From Chrysochromulina tobinii (Eukaryota > Haptophyta > Prymnesiales > Chrysochromulinaceae): a DNA stretch of 15,428 bases. The stretch is taken from contig JWZX01001918.1 in the NCBI GenBank assembly GCA_001275005.1, forward strand, positions 1 through 15,428. Direction: 5' to 3'. A model generated the notes under the pieces. It was not told the origin of the DNA. It ran no database searches and saw nothing but the letters and a program-made list of their open reading frames with translations. Numbering within the stretch: position 1 is the stretch's first letter; each line of letters opens with the position of its first letter. A program made the translations under genes and the position numbers. Positions 1-8,551 of this stretch are shown one piece after another.

Positions 1-393
1 CCGCCGCACATCCGCCCGCCCCGCCACTACCACGCCCACCGCTGCCAGCCAGCCACGCCCGCGACCGCACGTCAAACCCTCTCCCAAAGGGGGGGGGAGG
101 GGGATCGCCCCCTCAATAGGGTGGCGTCCACGACGTCCGACAGCACCATAGGCAAAGGAGACGAAACCTCCCAACCCACCCCCCGTCGGGAAAGCGGGGT
201 TCGAGGTGTGGGTTCTCTCTAAGGGGGGTCTAGTTAGTGTACACCACCGCAGACCGTACTGTACCGTAGTACATGCCCATCACGTTCGGGGATGTACGTC
301 AGAACCTAGGGTGCGTGCGTGTATAGGTATGGTCCGGTCACCAAAAGCAAAACTTTCCTATTTCGCAGTCTGCGAACCATCCGAGCGTCGAGC
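1..393. other. 5' flanking region of the amine oxidase gene
   Basis: No convincing gene is seen here. The first 80 bases are C-rich on the top strand. A G-run and hairpin follow at 89-114, and a GTAC-rich patch lies at 253-272. An in-frame TAG at 307-309 closes the frame of gene 1 upstream of its first ATG, so the coding region cannot extend further left without an intron. Promoter and 5' UTR of gene 1 are presumably in this stretch, but no TATA box or other core element is recognisable. Confidence 0.5.
89..114. repeat. G-run with short perfect hairpin
   Basis: A run of nine G, one A and five G (89-103) is followed by ATCG and then CCCCCTC. Bases 97-103 pair perfectly with 108-114, giving a 7-bp stem with a 4-base loop. 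The G-run could also form G-rich secondary structure. Its role is unknown. It lies about 280 bp upstream of the gene 1 ATG. Confidence 0.5.
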
Positions 394-1424
394 ATGCCAC
401 CTACTCCGTCGGAGGACGAGCAGGCGAGCCTCACGTGCTGCTTGTGTTCGCAGAGCGCCAGCATCAACGACGAACCATGGCTCTGCTTGTGCTCGCCTGA
501 AGTCCGCCGCGTGCACCGTGCGTGCTCACACAGGCGGCAGCCGGAAGCAGTGTGCTCGTCATGCGGCCTCGCCAACCAGCACCGGCGCATTACGACTGCT
601 CGTCGGAATGCAAGGGTGGTCATCATCGGCGCTGGTCCGGCGGGACTGGCCGCGGCTCGCTTTCTGCAAGAGCGTGGTGTGACGCCGATCGTGCTCGAGG
701 CACGCACACGCCTCGGTGGGCGCATCGACACGGTGCAGATGGGCACCAGCCGCGTCGATCTCGGCGCGGCCTTCATCCACGGCTGCGATGCCTCGTACAA
801 TCCGGTCTTCAAGCTCGCGACCGAGCTGGGGGTGAAGGTGGATCAGACCGCAGGCGGCTACAGTGGCGGCTGGGGCCAAAACGCGCCGTGGTTCGACTCA
901 TCGACCGGTCGGCGTCTCTCTCGCGCGCACGTGAACAAGGTATGGGCGTGGGTGGTCGCGGCCAAGGCGCTCATGGACACAACACCACTCCGCAAGATGC
1001 ATCAGTGGGAGGCGAGCCTCGCGGAGCAGCGCGAGCGTTTCCGCGCCAGTCGCGAGTCGCGGCGTGCGCTCGGGCAGCGAGCGGAGGCGGCCCTCGAGGG
1101 CGAGCTTGGCGAGACGGCGACCGAGCCGCTGAAGCTGCCACCTCCGATGGCGCTGACCGACTATGCCGAGGAGACAGTCACACGCCTACGCCAGCGCCGC
1201 AAGCCGCCCGCGCCCGTTGAGGTCGAGGACAAGCAGACGAGCGCCTCTCGAGGCCGCCAGCGTCAGCCGACCTCAGCGGCGGAAACGGGCGATGAGGACG
1301 TGACAGTGGTGGAGCGGGACGCGGTCGGACCCTACCGGACGCGGCAGCATGGCAAGCAGGGCACTGCCGCACCGAGCGATGCGCAGCGCGAGTGTCACTC
1401 TCGGCGTCCCCTCGCCGCCGCCAC

Positions 1425-1481
<57 letters not shown>

Positions 1482-1892
1482 TCGTACCAGAAGCAACATG
1501 CCCACCACCGCCACCACGGCCACCACCACCGTCGCCGTCCGTGCGCACGCGTCGTCTCGAGCGGAGCCCGCGCACTCGGAAGGTTACACTTGTACCCGAT
1601 GCGGCCGGGTGTTCTTCACGCCCCAAGCGGCGGGCGGCCACGCTCGTCATTGCGTCGAGAACGCCAAGCAAGTCAAGCCCGAGTTGGCGGAGGACGAGGC
1701 GGCGGAGGACGAGGCGGCGGAGGACGAGGACGAGGCGGCGGAGGACGAGGCGAGCCATCACGCGAGCCAGCCGATGTGTGACCGGTGCGGGCGCACCTTC
1801 AAGAACAACGCGGCACGCGGCAAGCACATGCTCACGTGTGGCACCGTATCCAAAGCGACGCCAGCGGACAAGGCAGACAAGGCTTCACGGGA

Positions 1893-1924
<32 letters not shown>

Positions 1925-4900
1925 ACGGCGCACGACAGCGGCGGTTCAACTGCCAGCTCTGCGGCGGAGGCAAACCGTGGAAGGGCTTCCCCTGTGGCAA
2001 ACCGTGCCCACCAAAAGAGATCCGAGCGGCCGCGGGGGAGGTCCGAGCTATGGAAGAGCTACAGGCCGCCTCCCTTGCCTCCTCGGAGGTTGAGGATATG
2101 CGTGTGGATGTGAAGGACATGGAGGCGGAGGCGGAGGCGCATGCGGAGGCGGAGGCGGTGGCGGATGCGGATGCTGTGGTGAAGGCGGCAGGAGGAGCAG
2201 TCATGGCAGCAGCGCCAGCGGCTATACCGTTGGTGGGAGCGGTGGCAAGCTCGGAGGAGCGCCCTGCCGCGGCACGCAATGATGCCGACGATCGCGACGG
2301 CGAGGGCACGGCCGAGCTACCGCCTCTTGCCGTGCAGGTGAGCCGCGCACTCACCGCATACGCGCTCGGGGAGGCATGCGTGCTTCGCGCCCTGTTTTCA
2401 CGCCAGAGGCTCGAGTGGGACAGCGCGGCCGCCGAGGAGATGGTCGCAACCGCAACAGCACAGATCACCGTGAGTGTCGCAGCGCGCGGTGAGTCGAGCT
2501 ACAGCCTGAGCACAGCCGATGGGCAACCTGACGAGACGCGCATCTGCTCGGCTTGGCGCATTCTCGAAACGCTGGTAGCGAAGCGCGCGGCCACTCCGAG
2601 CCCGGCGACTCCAACACCACTGCCACCGTCGACGTCGCCGATGGAGGCGGAATGGGAGGCGATGGAGAAGGCAGAGGAGGCAGCTGCACAGGAAGTCGCT
2701 GCTGCGGACCTCAAGGAGGTAGAGGACGAGGCGGCGAAGGAGGTAGAGGACGAGGCGTCGAAGGAGGCAGAGGACGAGGAGGTGAAGGAGGCAGAGGAGG
2801 AGGAGGAGGAGGAGGAGGTGCGACTGATCTCAGTAGAGTTCGAAGGGGTGGGGCAGGTACTGGCGGCGGCGGGGGAGGAGGCTGATGCGGCGGTGGCGGC
2901 AGCCGTGCGAGAGCAACACGAGGCGGAGGAGGACGAGGCGATGGCCGAGGAAGTGAGCTTGATCGAGATTGAGCCCGATACGACAGAGCCGTCGCCATCT
3001 CTACGTCTGGCGCCGCCGGTGGCTTCATCGCCGAGGCCAGTGCAGCCTTCGCCAGCACCCTTTTCACGCGTGACTCCCCCCTTAGCCGGTGCGCATGCTT
3101 CAGTACAGCCAGGCGCGGTGCTTCTCGGACACGAGTTGGCCTCGCTCCTCTTCGGTGTTGGTGGTGGCATGATCCACAATCTCCACGTTGATCATGGGTT
3201 GGTGGCCTTAGTGGCCGCACAAGCGGCGGCGGCGGCCCAGGCGGCGGCGGCTGCACAGGCGGCGGCGGCGGCACAGGCGGCGGCGGCACACTCGGTGCTG
3301 TCAGGCTATGCACCCTGTTCATTGCCCCCCTCGCTCAGCTATGCCTCGCACTGTCTCGCCTGCCACCGGAATCTAGGGGGGCTACCACCAGTGCAGCTGC
3401 CGCGCACCATCCACCCAGCATTCGCATACACGAACCTCGCCATCGCGTACAGCCACGCGCCACAGGCAATCCCGAACGCGTCCGCGTATGCGCCACAGCC
3501 ACCCTACGCGTCGGCCCAGCCGTACGCGTTGCCTTACGCGCCGCCGTTGCCCTCGTATGGTGCGGCGCCATCGTTCACGTCGCCAGCCGCGTGCGCTGTG
3601 GGCACGCACGCTCGCGTGGGTGCCGGCAGACACGCACCGCCCATGCCGCCCACCGAGCGTGCAAGCCCCGGTGGCGGCCGCGAGAAACGGCCTGTGCCGT
3701 CGCAGACTGCGTCCCGCCACTTCTCGCGCGCGTCGCCTGTTCAGAGCGAAGGCGATGAGTCGGCCACGCTGTGCATGCCAGCGCACACGTGTGAAGAAGC
3801 CACCGCGGCGGCGGCGGCGGTGGCGGGGATCGATGCAGCCTCCATGACGTTCGTGAGCGCGCCGCCTCCTCGGCCCTCGCCGCCCTACGGTTCTGAGGCA
3901 TGGCTTGCCTCGCATGCAAGTGCTCATCACAGCGCGCCGCCGCCCTACGGTTCTAAGGCATGGCTTGCGACGCGCAAGCAAAAGTGGCGTGACCTCAGCT
4001 CCGCAAAGCAGCGCCAGCGACTGGCTGCAATGGCCGATGGCGCGGCGAGGACGAATGCGTCTCGCACGAGCGCGGCAGCGGGCGAGGCGGCGGGCGAGGC
4101 GGCGCGCAGTGGGCCGACTGGTTGCATGCAACTGCCGACCGGTTGCATGCCGACCGGTAGCAGCGGTTGCATGCCGACCGATTGCATGGCGCCCGTCGCC
4201 ACGCCGCCCGCGCACGCCAAGAGCCACAAGCAACGCCGGATCACGCAGGGGGACACGGGGTTGCGCTACCTTTGCCGATCGTGCGGCCGGGCATACCTTT
4301 CGGCCGACACGGTGCGTAAACACTGTCGCCGCAAGCACGCGCAGTGGATGCATGAGGTCGTCGGCGTGCCTACCACGCTCAATACGGCGCGAAATAGGGA
4401 AGCGCTGCGCTGCTATTGCTGCGTGCTCGAGCGGGAGCAGCTTGAGCGGCTGACGGACGAGGAGCTGCGGGGACTGCTCGATACACGCGCTGGGGCCGAC
4501 CTTTTCTTACCAGTTGGCAAGACTCGACGTGCCATCCCGGCGCTGTCACTCCGTGAGCCCAAGTCCGAAGGGCCGGAGCCTAATGAGCTCAGCGAGGGTC
4601 AACAGCCTATGGAGGAGCCTGTGAAGGTGCCCAAGCAGGCCAGACCGGCCAAGAGGAGACGCCCCAGAAGCACGCTTGACGCGATGCCGCTGAAGCCGAA
4701 CGCCCTCGTCGGCCGGCGCGTCTCCAAGCAGTTTGGCGTCGACGGGCGCTTTGAGGGTCGTGTGGCGTCGTATGATGCGACCCAAGGCTTCGAGCTGCAC
4801 TACGAGGATGGCGACGTGGAGCATGTGGACGCCGCCGAGGTGCTGCGGCTGCTGCTGCCAGCGCTTGACGCGATGACGGATGGTGAGGTGCCGGGTGGCG

Positions 4901-7776
4901 TCGCCGAAGAGGCCGTACAGGCGTTTGTGACGGAAAACCTGCCACCGCCTTCTGAAGGGGACCACGAGAAGCAAACGGAGGGGTGGCCGGTCAAGCGGCC
5001 TCGCCAAAGGCCCAGCTGGCTGGTTGACGTCAAGCTGGGCCCGCGGGAGGATCGAGAGCCAGCTAATGAGGGGTCGGCTGCAGCCGCGGCTGCGTCCGAG
5101 GATGCCTCCGCGCCGCCGGTAAAGCGTGAGGATGGCTTGGCGTCGAGAGCTCATCGGCTCGAACTCGGCAGCGACCAGGCGACCATCATCGGCGGCTCGC
5201 ATGCGGGGATGGAGGGCAAGGTGCTGCGAGTGGGTAACGGCTGGGTGCGCTTGAAGCTACTTTCAGGCGAGATCGTCTCGGAGCGGCTCGTCAACCTTGT
5301 CCTAAAGGAGCCCAACAGAGGCGTGCCCTTCTTCCCAAGCCCGTGCAGCACCCAAGCCTCTGCCGCCGCCACCTCCGCCGCCGGTCGACTGCCGAAGCGC
5401 GCCCAGCCGACACGGTTTGCAAAGGTCCGGCACGGGTTTGGGGGCCTGCAGCCGCGAATCGGCAAGAAGTTTCAGGCTCACGTCATCCCACTCGCACGAT
5501 GGTCACCCCCCGACGATGGAGCAGCTCCGTGGGTCAGGTGCCACGAGCCGCTTCTCGTGCAGACAGAGAGAATCTCCGAAGAGGTTATCGAGCTCCACCA
5601 AGCTCCTTCGACCTCCTGCGGTCACAGGCTCCTCGATCGCTTCTCGCAGGAGCAATACGAGTGCATCGACGATCGTTATCTCACCATGGGCAACGCGCGT
5701 GCCCTCTCGCCGACGGCCGCGAGTCTCGCGGGGAGTGACGCCAAGGCGCGTCCGTCGGGCGTGACTAGCAGCCATAACTGGCAGCCGCGCAGGTCGGGGA
5801 CGCGGCTGGCCGCTTTGCCTACGGACGCGGCCGAGGTTGAGAAGAGGAGGGCCGAGATAAAACCCGAGATCGAGCCCGAGATCGAGAAGACGCCGCGCAT
5901 GCTTCGGAAGCGTCGCAAGACGCTCTTGGCACGCCGTGCGCGTGAAGCAGCCGAAGCAGAGAGGGAGCGAGCGGAACAGGAGGCGCGCCGGGCGGTGGCT
6001 GCTGAGAAACGGCGCCGGCGTGCGCTCGGCTTGCCTGAGGAGGAAGAGGAGGAGGAGGGTGAGGGTGAGGGCGAGGAGGAGGAGGAGGAGGAGGAGGAGG
6101 AGGAGGAGGAGCCTCGCCAGCGTGACGCCCGATCAAAGGAACTGCCGCCTGGCTGGTGGGTGCATAAATCTGGGCCGAGCTGGAAGATCTACACGAATAG
6201 CGAGCACAAGCACGTGAGGACCATCAAGAAGGCGTGGGAGCTGTACCACGAACACGAGGGCAACGAGGGCGAGGAGGAGGAAGAGGGCGAAGAAGGCGAG
6301 GAGGAGGAGGAGGAGGAGGAGGACAACGACGAGGACGAGACTGAAGAGGATGCGGGCGACGAACACGAGTCCGCGGATGAGGTGGCTGAGGTGGCCAATA
6401 TGGGCCCCTCGTGGATGCTGAGCCTTGCCCTCGAGAGGGAGGAAGACATCACCGTCGAGGCCGCATTTAGCCTGTGCCTCTCGCGCACACGCAAGGGCGG
6501 CCTCAAGGGCCTCTCCCCAACGGACCATTTGATCTGCGAGTCGTTCAAGGTGCTGCTTTGGAGCTACGTGGCTCCATGCTCGCGCCTCTCGATGCGTGCG
6601 CTCAAGATTGACGCCGCCGTCGACCAGATCGCTCGCGTTGAGTTTTGGGGTGAGCCGGGCGAGCCGGGCCAGTCAGCGCCGAGCGTCAACCTCAAGGACG
6701 GCCTCGTCGTGGATGGTTACGACTTCCTCATCCGACACCTCGCTGAGGGGCGCGCACCTACCGAGGGTGCGCTCGAGGCCGGCAGCTCCCCAGCTGCAAG
6801 TGGCCCGGTGCCGCAGCCTGAGACTCTTGACGTGCGCTTCGGCGCGGTGGTGCGGTTAGTCGAGCGCGATGCGCGCGGCGTCTCGACGTTGCACTTGGAG
6901 GACGGCACGACGTTACAGGCGGACCTGGTCGTGATCACGCTGCCTCTCGGTGTGCTCAAGCGTGAGCGCGCGCGTGGCGGCCTAGACTTTGTGCCGCCTC
7001 TCTCGGCTCCGAAACGCGAGGCCATCGAGCAGTTGGGGATGGGCGTCGAGAACAAGGTGGTGCTACGATGGCCGGTGGACGAGATCTTTTGGCCGCTCGA
7101 GGAGCCGTATTTGCAGTGCATCGACCCTCGCTTCCGATTCGTCAACGGCCACTTTTTCGGCAAGTGCGGCGTGCTGGTCGTGCTCGTCGCGCCGCCGTAC
7201 GCAGAGGAGTTTGAGCATCACTCGGACGTGGGCGTGCTCGAGGTCTTGCTGCCAGTGCTCCACACCACCTTTGCGCCCACGCTCATCGCGCTGCCGCCAC
7301 CACGCGAGGTGCGCGTCACACGCTGGGGTCTCGACCCATACTCCTTCGGCTCCTACTCATTTGACCAAGTTGGGTGCAAGCTCTCGCAGCGCGCCGAGCT
7401 GCGCGCACCCGAGTCCATCCCGCAGGAGGTACGCCCTCGCGGTGGCGGTCGCGCGGGCGCGCAAGCAGCGCCTCCACCAACGCTCTTTTTCGCGGGTGAA
7501 GCATGCTCGTCCGACGCACCGCAGTGCGTTCACGGTGCGGTGGAGACGGGGCGCGAGGCGGCCGCAGAGCTGCTGCGCGTGCTCACCATGCAGGCGTGCG
7601 AACTGGGGGACGAGCCCATCGGCCGAGGGAAGGGCACGGTGCAGGTCTGCAAGTGCCGCGCCATCCTCGACCCTCAGCGCGACATGATCATGTGCGACCG
7701 GTGCCACCGGTGGTTCCACTGCGAGTGCGTCGGACTCGCCGAGGACGCAGCCACCTTCCGGTGCTCAAGCTGCTGA
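394..7776 (+). CDS. Giant LSD1/polyamine-oxidase-like flavin amine oxidase with split catalytic domain, zinc fingers and C-terminal PHD finger
   Basis: This 2460-residue protein is probably a nuclear FAD-dependent amine oxidase, perhaps a histone lysine demethylase. Residues 15-57 form a C4HC3 finger spaced like a RING-CH finger. Residues 75-110 hold the dinucleotide-binding motif (GAGPAG at 79-84, Glu102, GGR at 108-110), followed by VDLGAAFIHG. The flavin domain resumes near residue 2040, with TLPLGVLK, Lys2221 in ENKVVLRW (position of the LSD1 active-site lysine), RWGLDPYSFGSYSF and LFFAGEA (Glu2369). Between the halves lie C2HC fingers (Cys400-Cys420, Cys462-Cys482), a C4 knuckle (520-538), a C2H2 finger (1294-1315), a Tudor-like segment (1433-1490), a KOW-like segment (about 1597-1640), a coiled acidic region and a GWW-containing module (1917-1956). 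A complete PHD finger (Cys2419-Cys2460) ends the protein. No SWIRM domain is visible. The start is the first in-frame ATG, with A at -3; the frame upstream of it opens only at GTG (319). Family assignment is firm; histone as substrate is inference. Confidence 0.85.
1426..1473 (+). repeat. (AGC)16 microsatellite encoding polyserine
   Basis: Sixteen perfect AGC codons give a polyserine tract inside the insertion of gene 1, followed by two AAC codons. Purity at the DNA level suggests recent slippage. The tract is likely length-polymorphic and lies in a disordered linker just before the first C2HC finger. Confidence 0.95.
1687..1752 (+). repeat. 15-bp acidic repeat (AEDEA units)
   Basis: Near-perfect copies of a GCG GAG GAC GAG GCG unit, one expanded by two codons, encode AEDEA repeats. 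They form the linker between the two C2HC zinc fingers of gene 1. Confidence 0.9.
1894..1923 (+). repeat. (GCG)10 polyalanine tract
   Basis: Ten perfect GCG codons encode polyalanine in gene 1, between the second C2HC finger and the four-cysteine knuckle. Confidence 0.95.
2713..2820 (+). repeat. 24-bp tandem repeat encoding KEVEDEAx units
   Basis: Four successive eight-codon units (2713, 2737, 2761 and 2785) begin Lys-Glu-Val/Ala-Glu, and the last runs into a GAG tract. The encoded stretch is highly acidic and probably helical or disordered. It lies in the gene 1 insertion. Confidence 0.9.
3217..3288 (+). repeat. 18-bp tandem repeat encoding (A)QAAAA units
   Basis: Four 18-bp units with few differences encode alternating glutamine and alanine runs. 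A Tyr/Pro/Ala-rich low-complexity stretch follows, to about 3580. Confidence 0.9.
3880..3968 (+). repeat. 60-bp imperfect duplication containing PYGS(E/K)AWLA
   Basis: The segment encoding PPYGSEAWLA occurs again exactly 60 bp downstream as PPYGSKAWLA, nearly identical at the DNA level, with diverged sequence between the copies. The second copy leads into a basic stretch rich in Lys, Arg and Gln, which could be a nucleic-acid-binding or nuclear-localisation segment. Confidence 0.8.
4114..4188 (+). repeat. PTGCM repeat cluster
   Basis: Four copies of a PT(G/D)CM-like motif, separated by short spacers, recur with GGTTGCATGC at the DNA level. The cluster precedes the classical C2H2 finger of gene 1. 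Evenly spaced cysteines are unusual in a linker, but no known metal-binding pattern is evident. Confidence 0.75.
6037..6111 (+). repeat. GAG-rich polyglutamate tract 1
   Basis: An almost pure run of GAG codons with a few GGT/GGC encodes a polyglutamate stretch. It follows an Ala/Glu/Arg-rich predicted coiled coil in gene 1. Confidence 0.9.
6265..6324 (+). repeat. GAG-rich polyglutamate tract 2
   Basis: A second GAG run lies just after the GWW-containing module, so that module is flanked on both sides by acidic tracts before the flavin domain resumes. Confidence 0.9.
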
Positions 7777-8133
7777 GATGTGAGTGCTGAGGAGGTGCGA
7801 AGGCTCGAGGGCCGAGGGACCGAATCATCGTAGGAACTCATCACCTTAGACAGTCCCGGTGTGCATGGCCGCACTCTTCGACTGCGCGGTGCTGTGCCGA
7901 GCAGCCACCCCTGCTGTATCGATGTGGATTCCTGTGTGCTGCTACGCCGAGAATGTCGCTCCGCGAGGCTGCCGGCCCGCCATGCGCGTGTCTCCGTGCG
8001 GTGGGTACCCGTGTGTACAGTTATCAGTTTACCTCAAAGGCCGAATATGCTGTAAAGCGTAGGAGCGTCGGTCGGAGCTCGGGACGCCGCCATGCGACAC
8101 TTACGACTTAAATACATGCTTAAATATTAAACG

Positions 8134-8160
8134 ACCGGACCGCCGCTGGGGGCGTCCGGT
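8134..8160. other. Intergenic inverted repeat (ACCGGAC / GTCCGGT)
   Basis: Seven bases pair perfectly across a 13-base GC-rich loop, directly after the AT-rich island. It could be an RNA hairpin in the 3' or 5' untranslated region, or a protein-binding site. No family is recognised. Confidence 0.45.
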
Positions 8161-8168
8161 GGCGGCTG

Positions 8169-8184
8169 GCGCGAATTTTTGCAA
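8169..8184 (+). promoter_or_regulatory. Candidate upstream element GCGCG-N2-TTTTTGCAA (gene 2)
   Basis: GCGCG, two bases, then TTTTTGCAA lies 367 bp upstream of the gene 2 ATG. Nearly the same arrangement, with a three-base spacer, occurs upstream of gene 3 at 10966-10982. Two occurrences in noncoding DNA of the same strand suggest a shared regulatory element, but chance is not excluded. Confidence 0.3.
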
Positions 8185-8551
8185 TTTGAATTTCGGCCAC
8201 CAAAAACAGCGCCAAGTCAGCCCCGGGTCGCCTGAGCTTCTCACACACACAACAGCTCACCCAGCCCGTTGGCTCACCGTAGGCATGTCGCCCTTCCAAA
8301 CTGCCCCCGTGTGTGTGAATGTGAATGCCAGTGTGTGAACGTTAACACGACAGACGCGACAGCCGGTGCTACGGCACTCTTACTGCCCGCTCAGAATACA
8401 CACACCTTACATGACCCCAAACGAGAGTGTGAATGTGTGTCTAACACAAAATGGGCGATCCACGAGTTGATTGAAACGAAACTGTGATTGTTGACGTAGC
8501 ATACAAGTGCATGTAGCACCGGATTTCGCGTCTGTCGTGACGTTCACGCCC

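Larger units (their letters stand above)
7777..8551. other. Intergenic region between amine oxidase and Skp1-F-box-LRR genes
   Basis: These 775 bp contain no credible gene; only short frames of 60-75 codons without recognisable content are open. The region contains a TGTAA pentamer at 8051-8055 (a polyadenylation signal in green algae, not shown to be one here), a small AT-rich island with two CTTAAATA copies (8107 and 8119), a hairpin at 8134-8160, a TTTTTGCAA element at 8176 and GTGTGAATG-type microsatellite patches around 8310-8340 and 8423-8440. The 3' end of gene 1 and the promoter of gene 2 are presumably here. Confidence 0.6.

Noticed and set aside
186-215. GGTTCGAGG resembling a tRNA B box
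   Set aside because: The flanking bases do not form a T-arm stem, and no acceptor stem or anticodon arm can be drawn around it.
319-393. N-terminal extension of gene 1 from a GTG at 319
   Set aside because: GTG is not a normal start for a nuclear gene. The first in-frame ATG is at 394, with A at -3, and all recognisable domains lie after it.
1392-1781. Frame with a polyglutamine run over the AGC repeat
   Set aside because: It is a shifted reading of the polyserine microsatellite inside gene 1, where the main frame carries the zinc fingers.
8507-8551. N-terminal extension of gene 2 from a GTG at 8507
   Set aside because: The codon is GTG, and no domain content is gained. The first ATG in frame is at 8552, with another at 8600.
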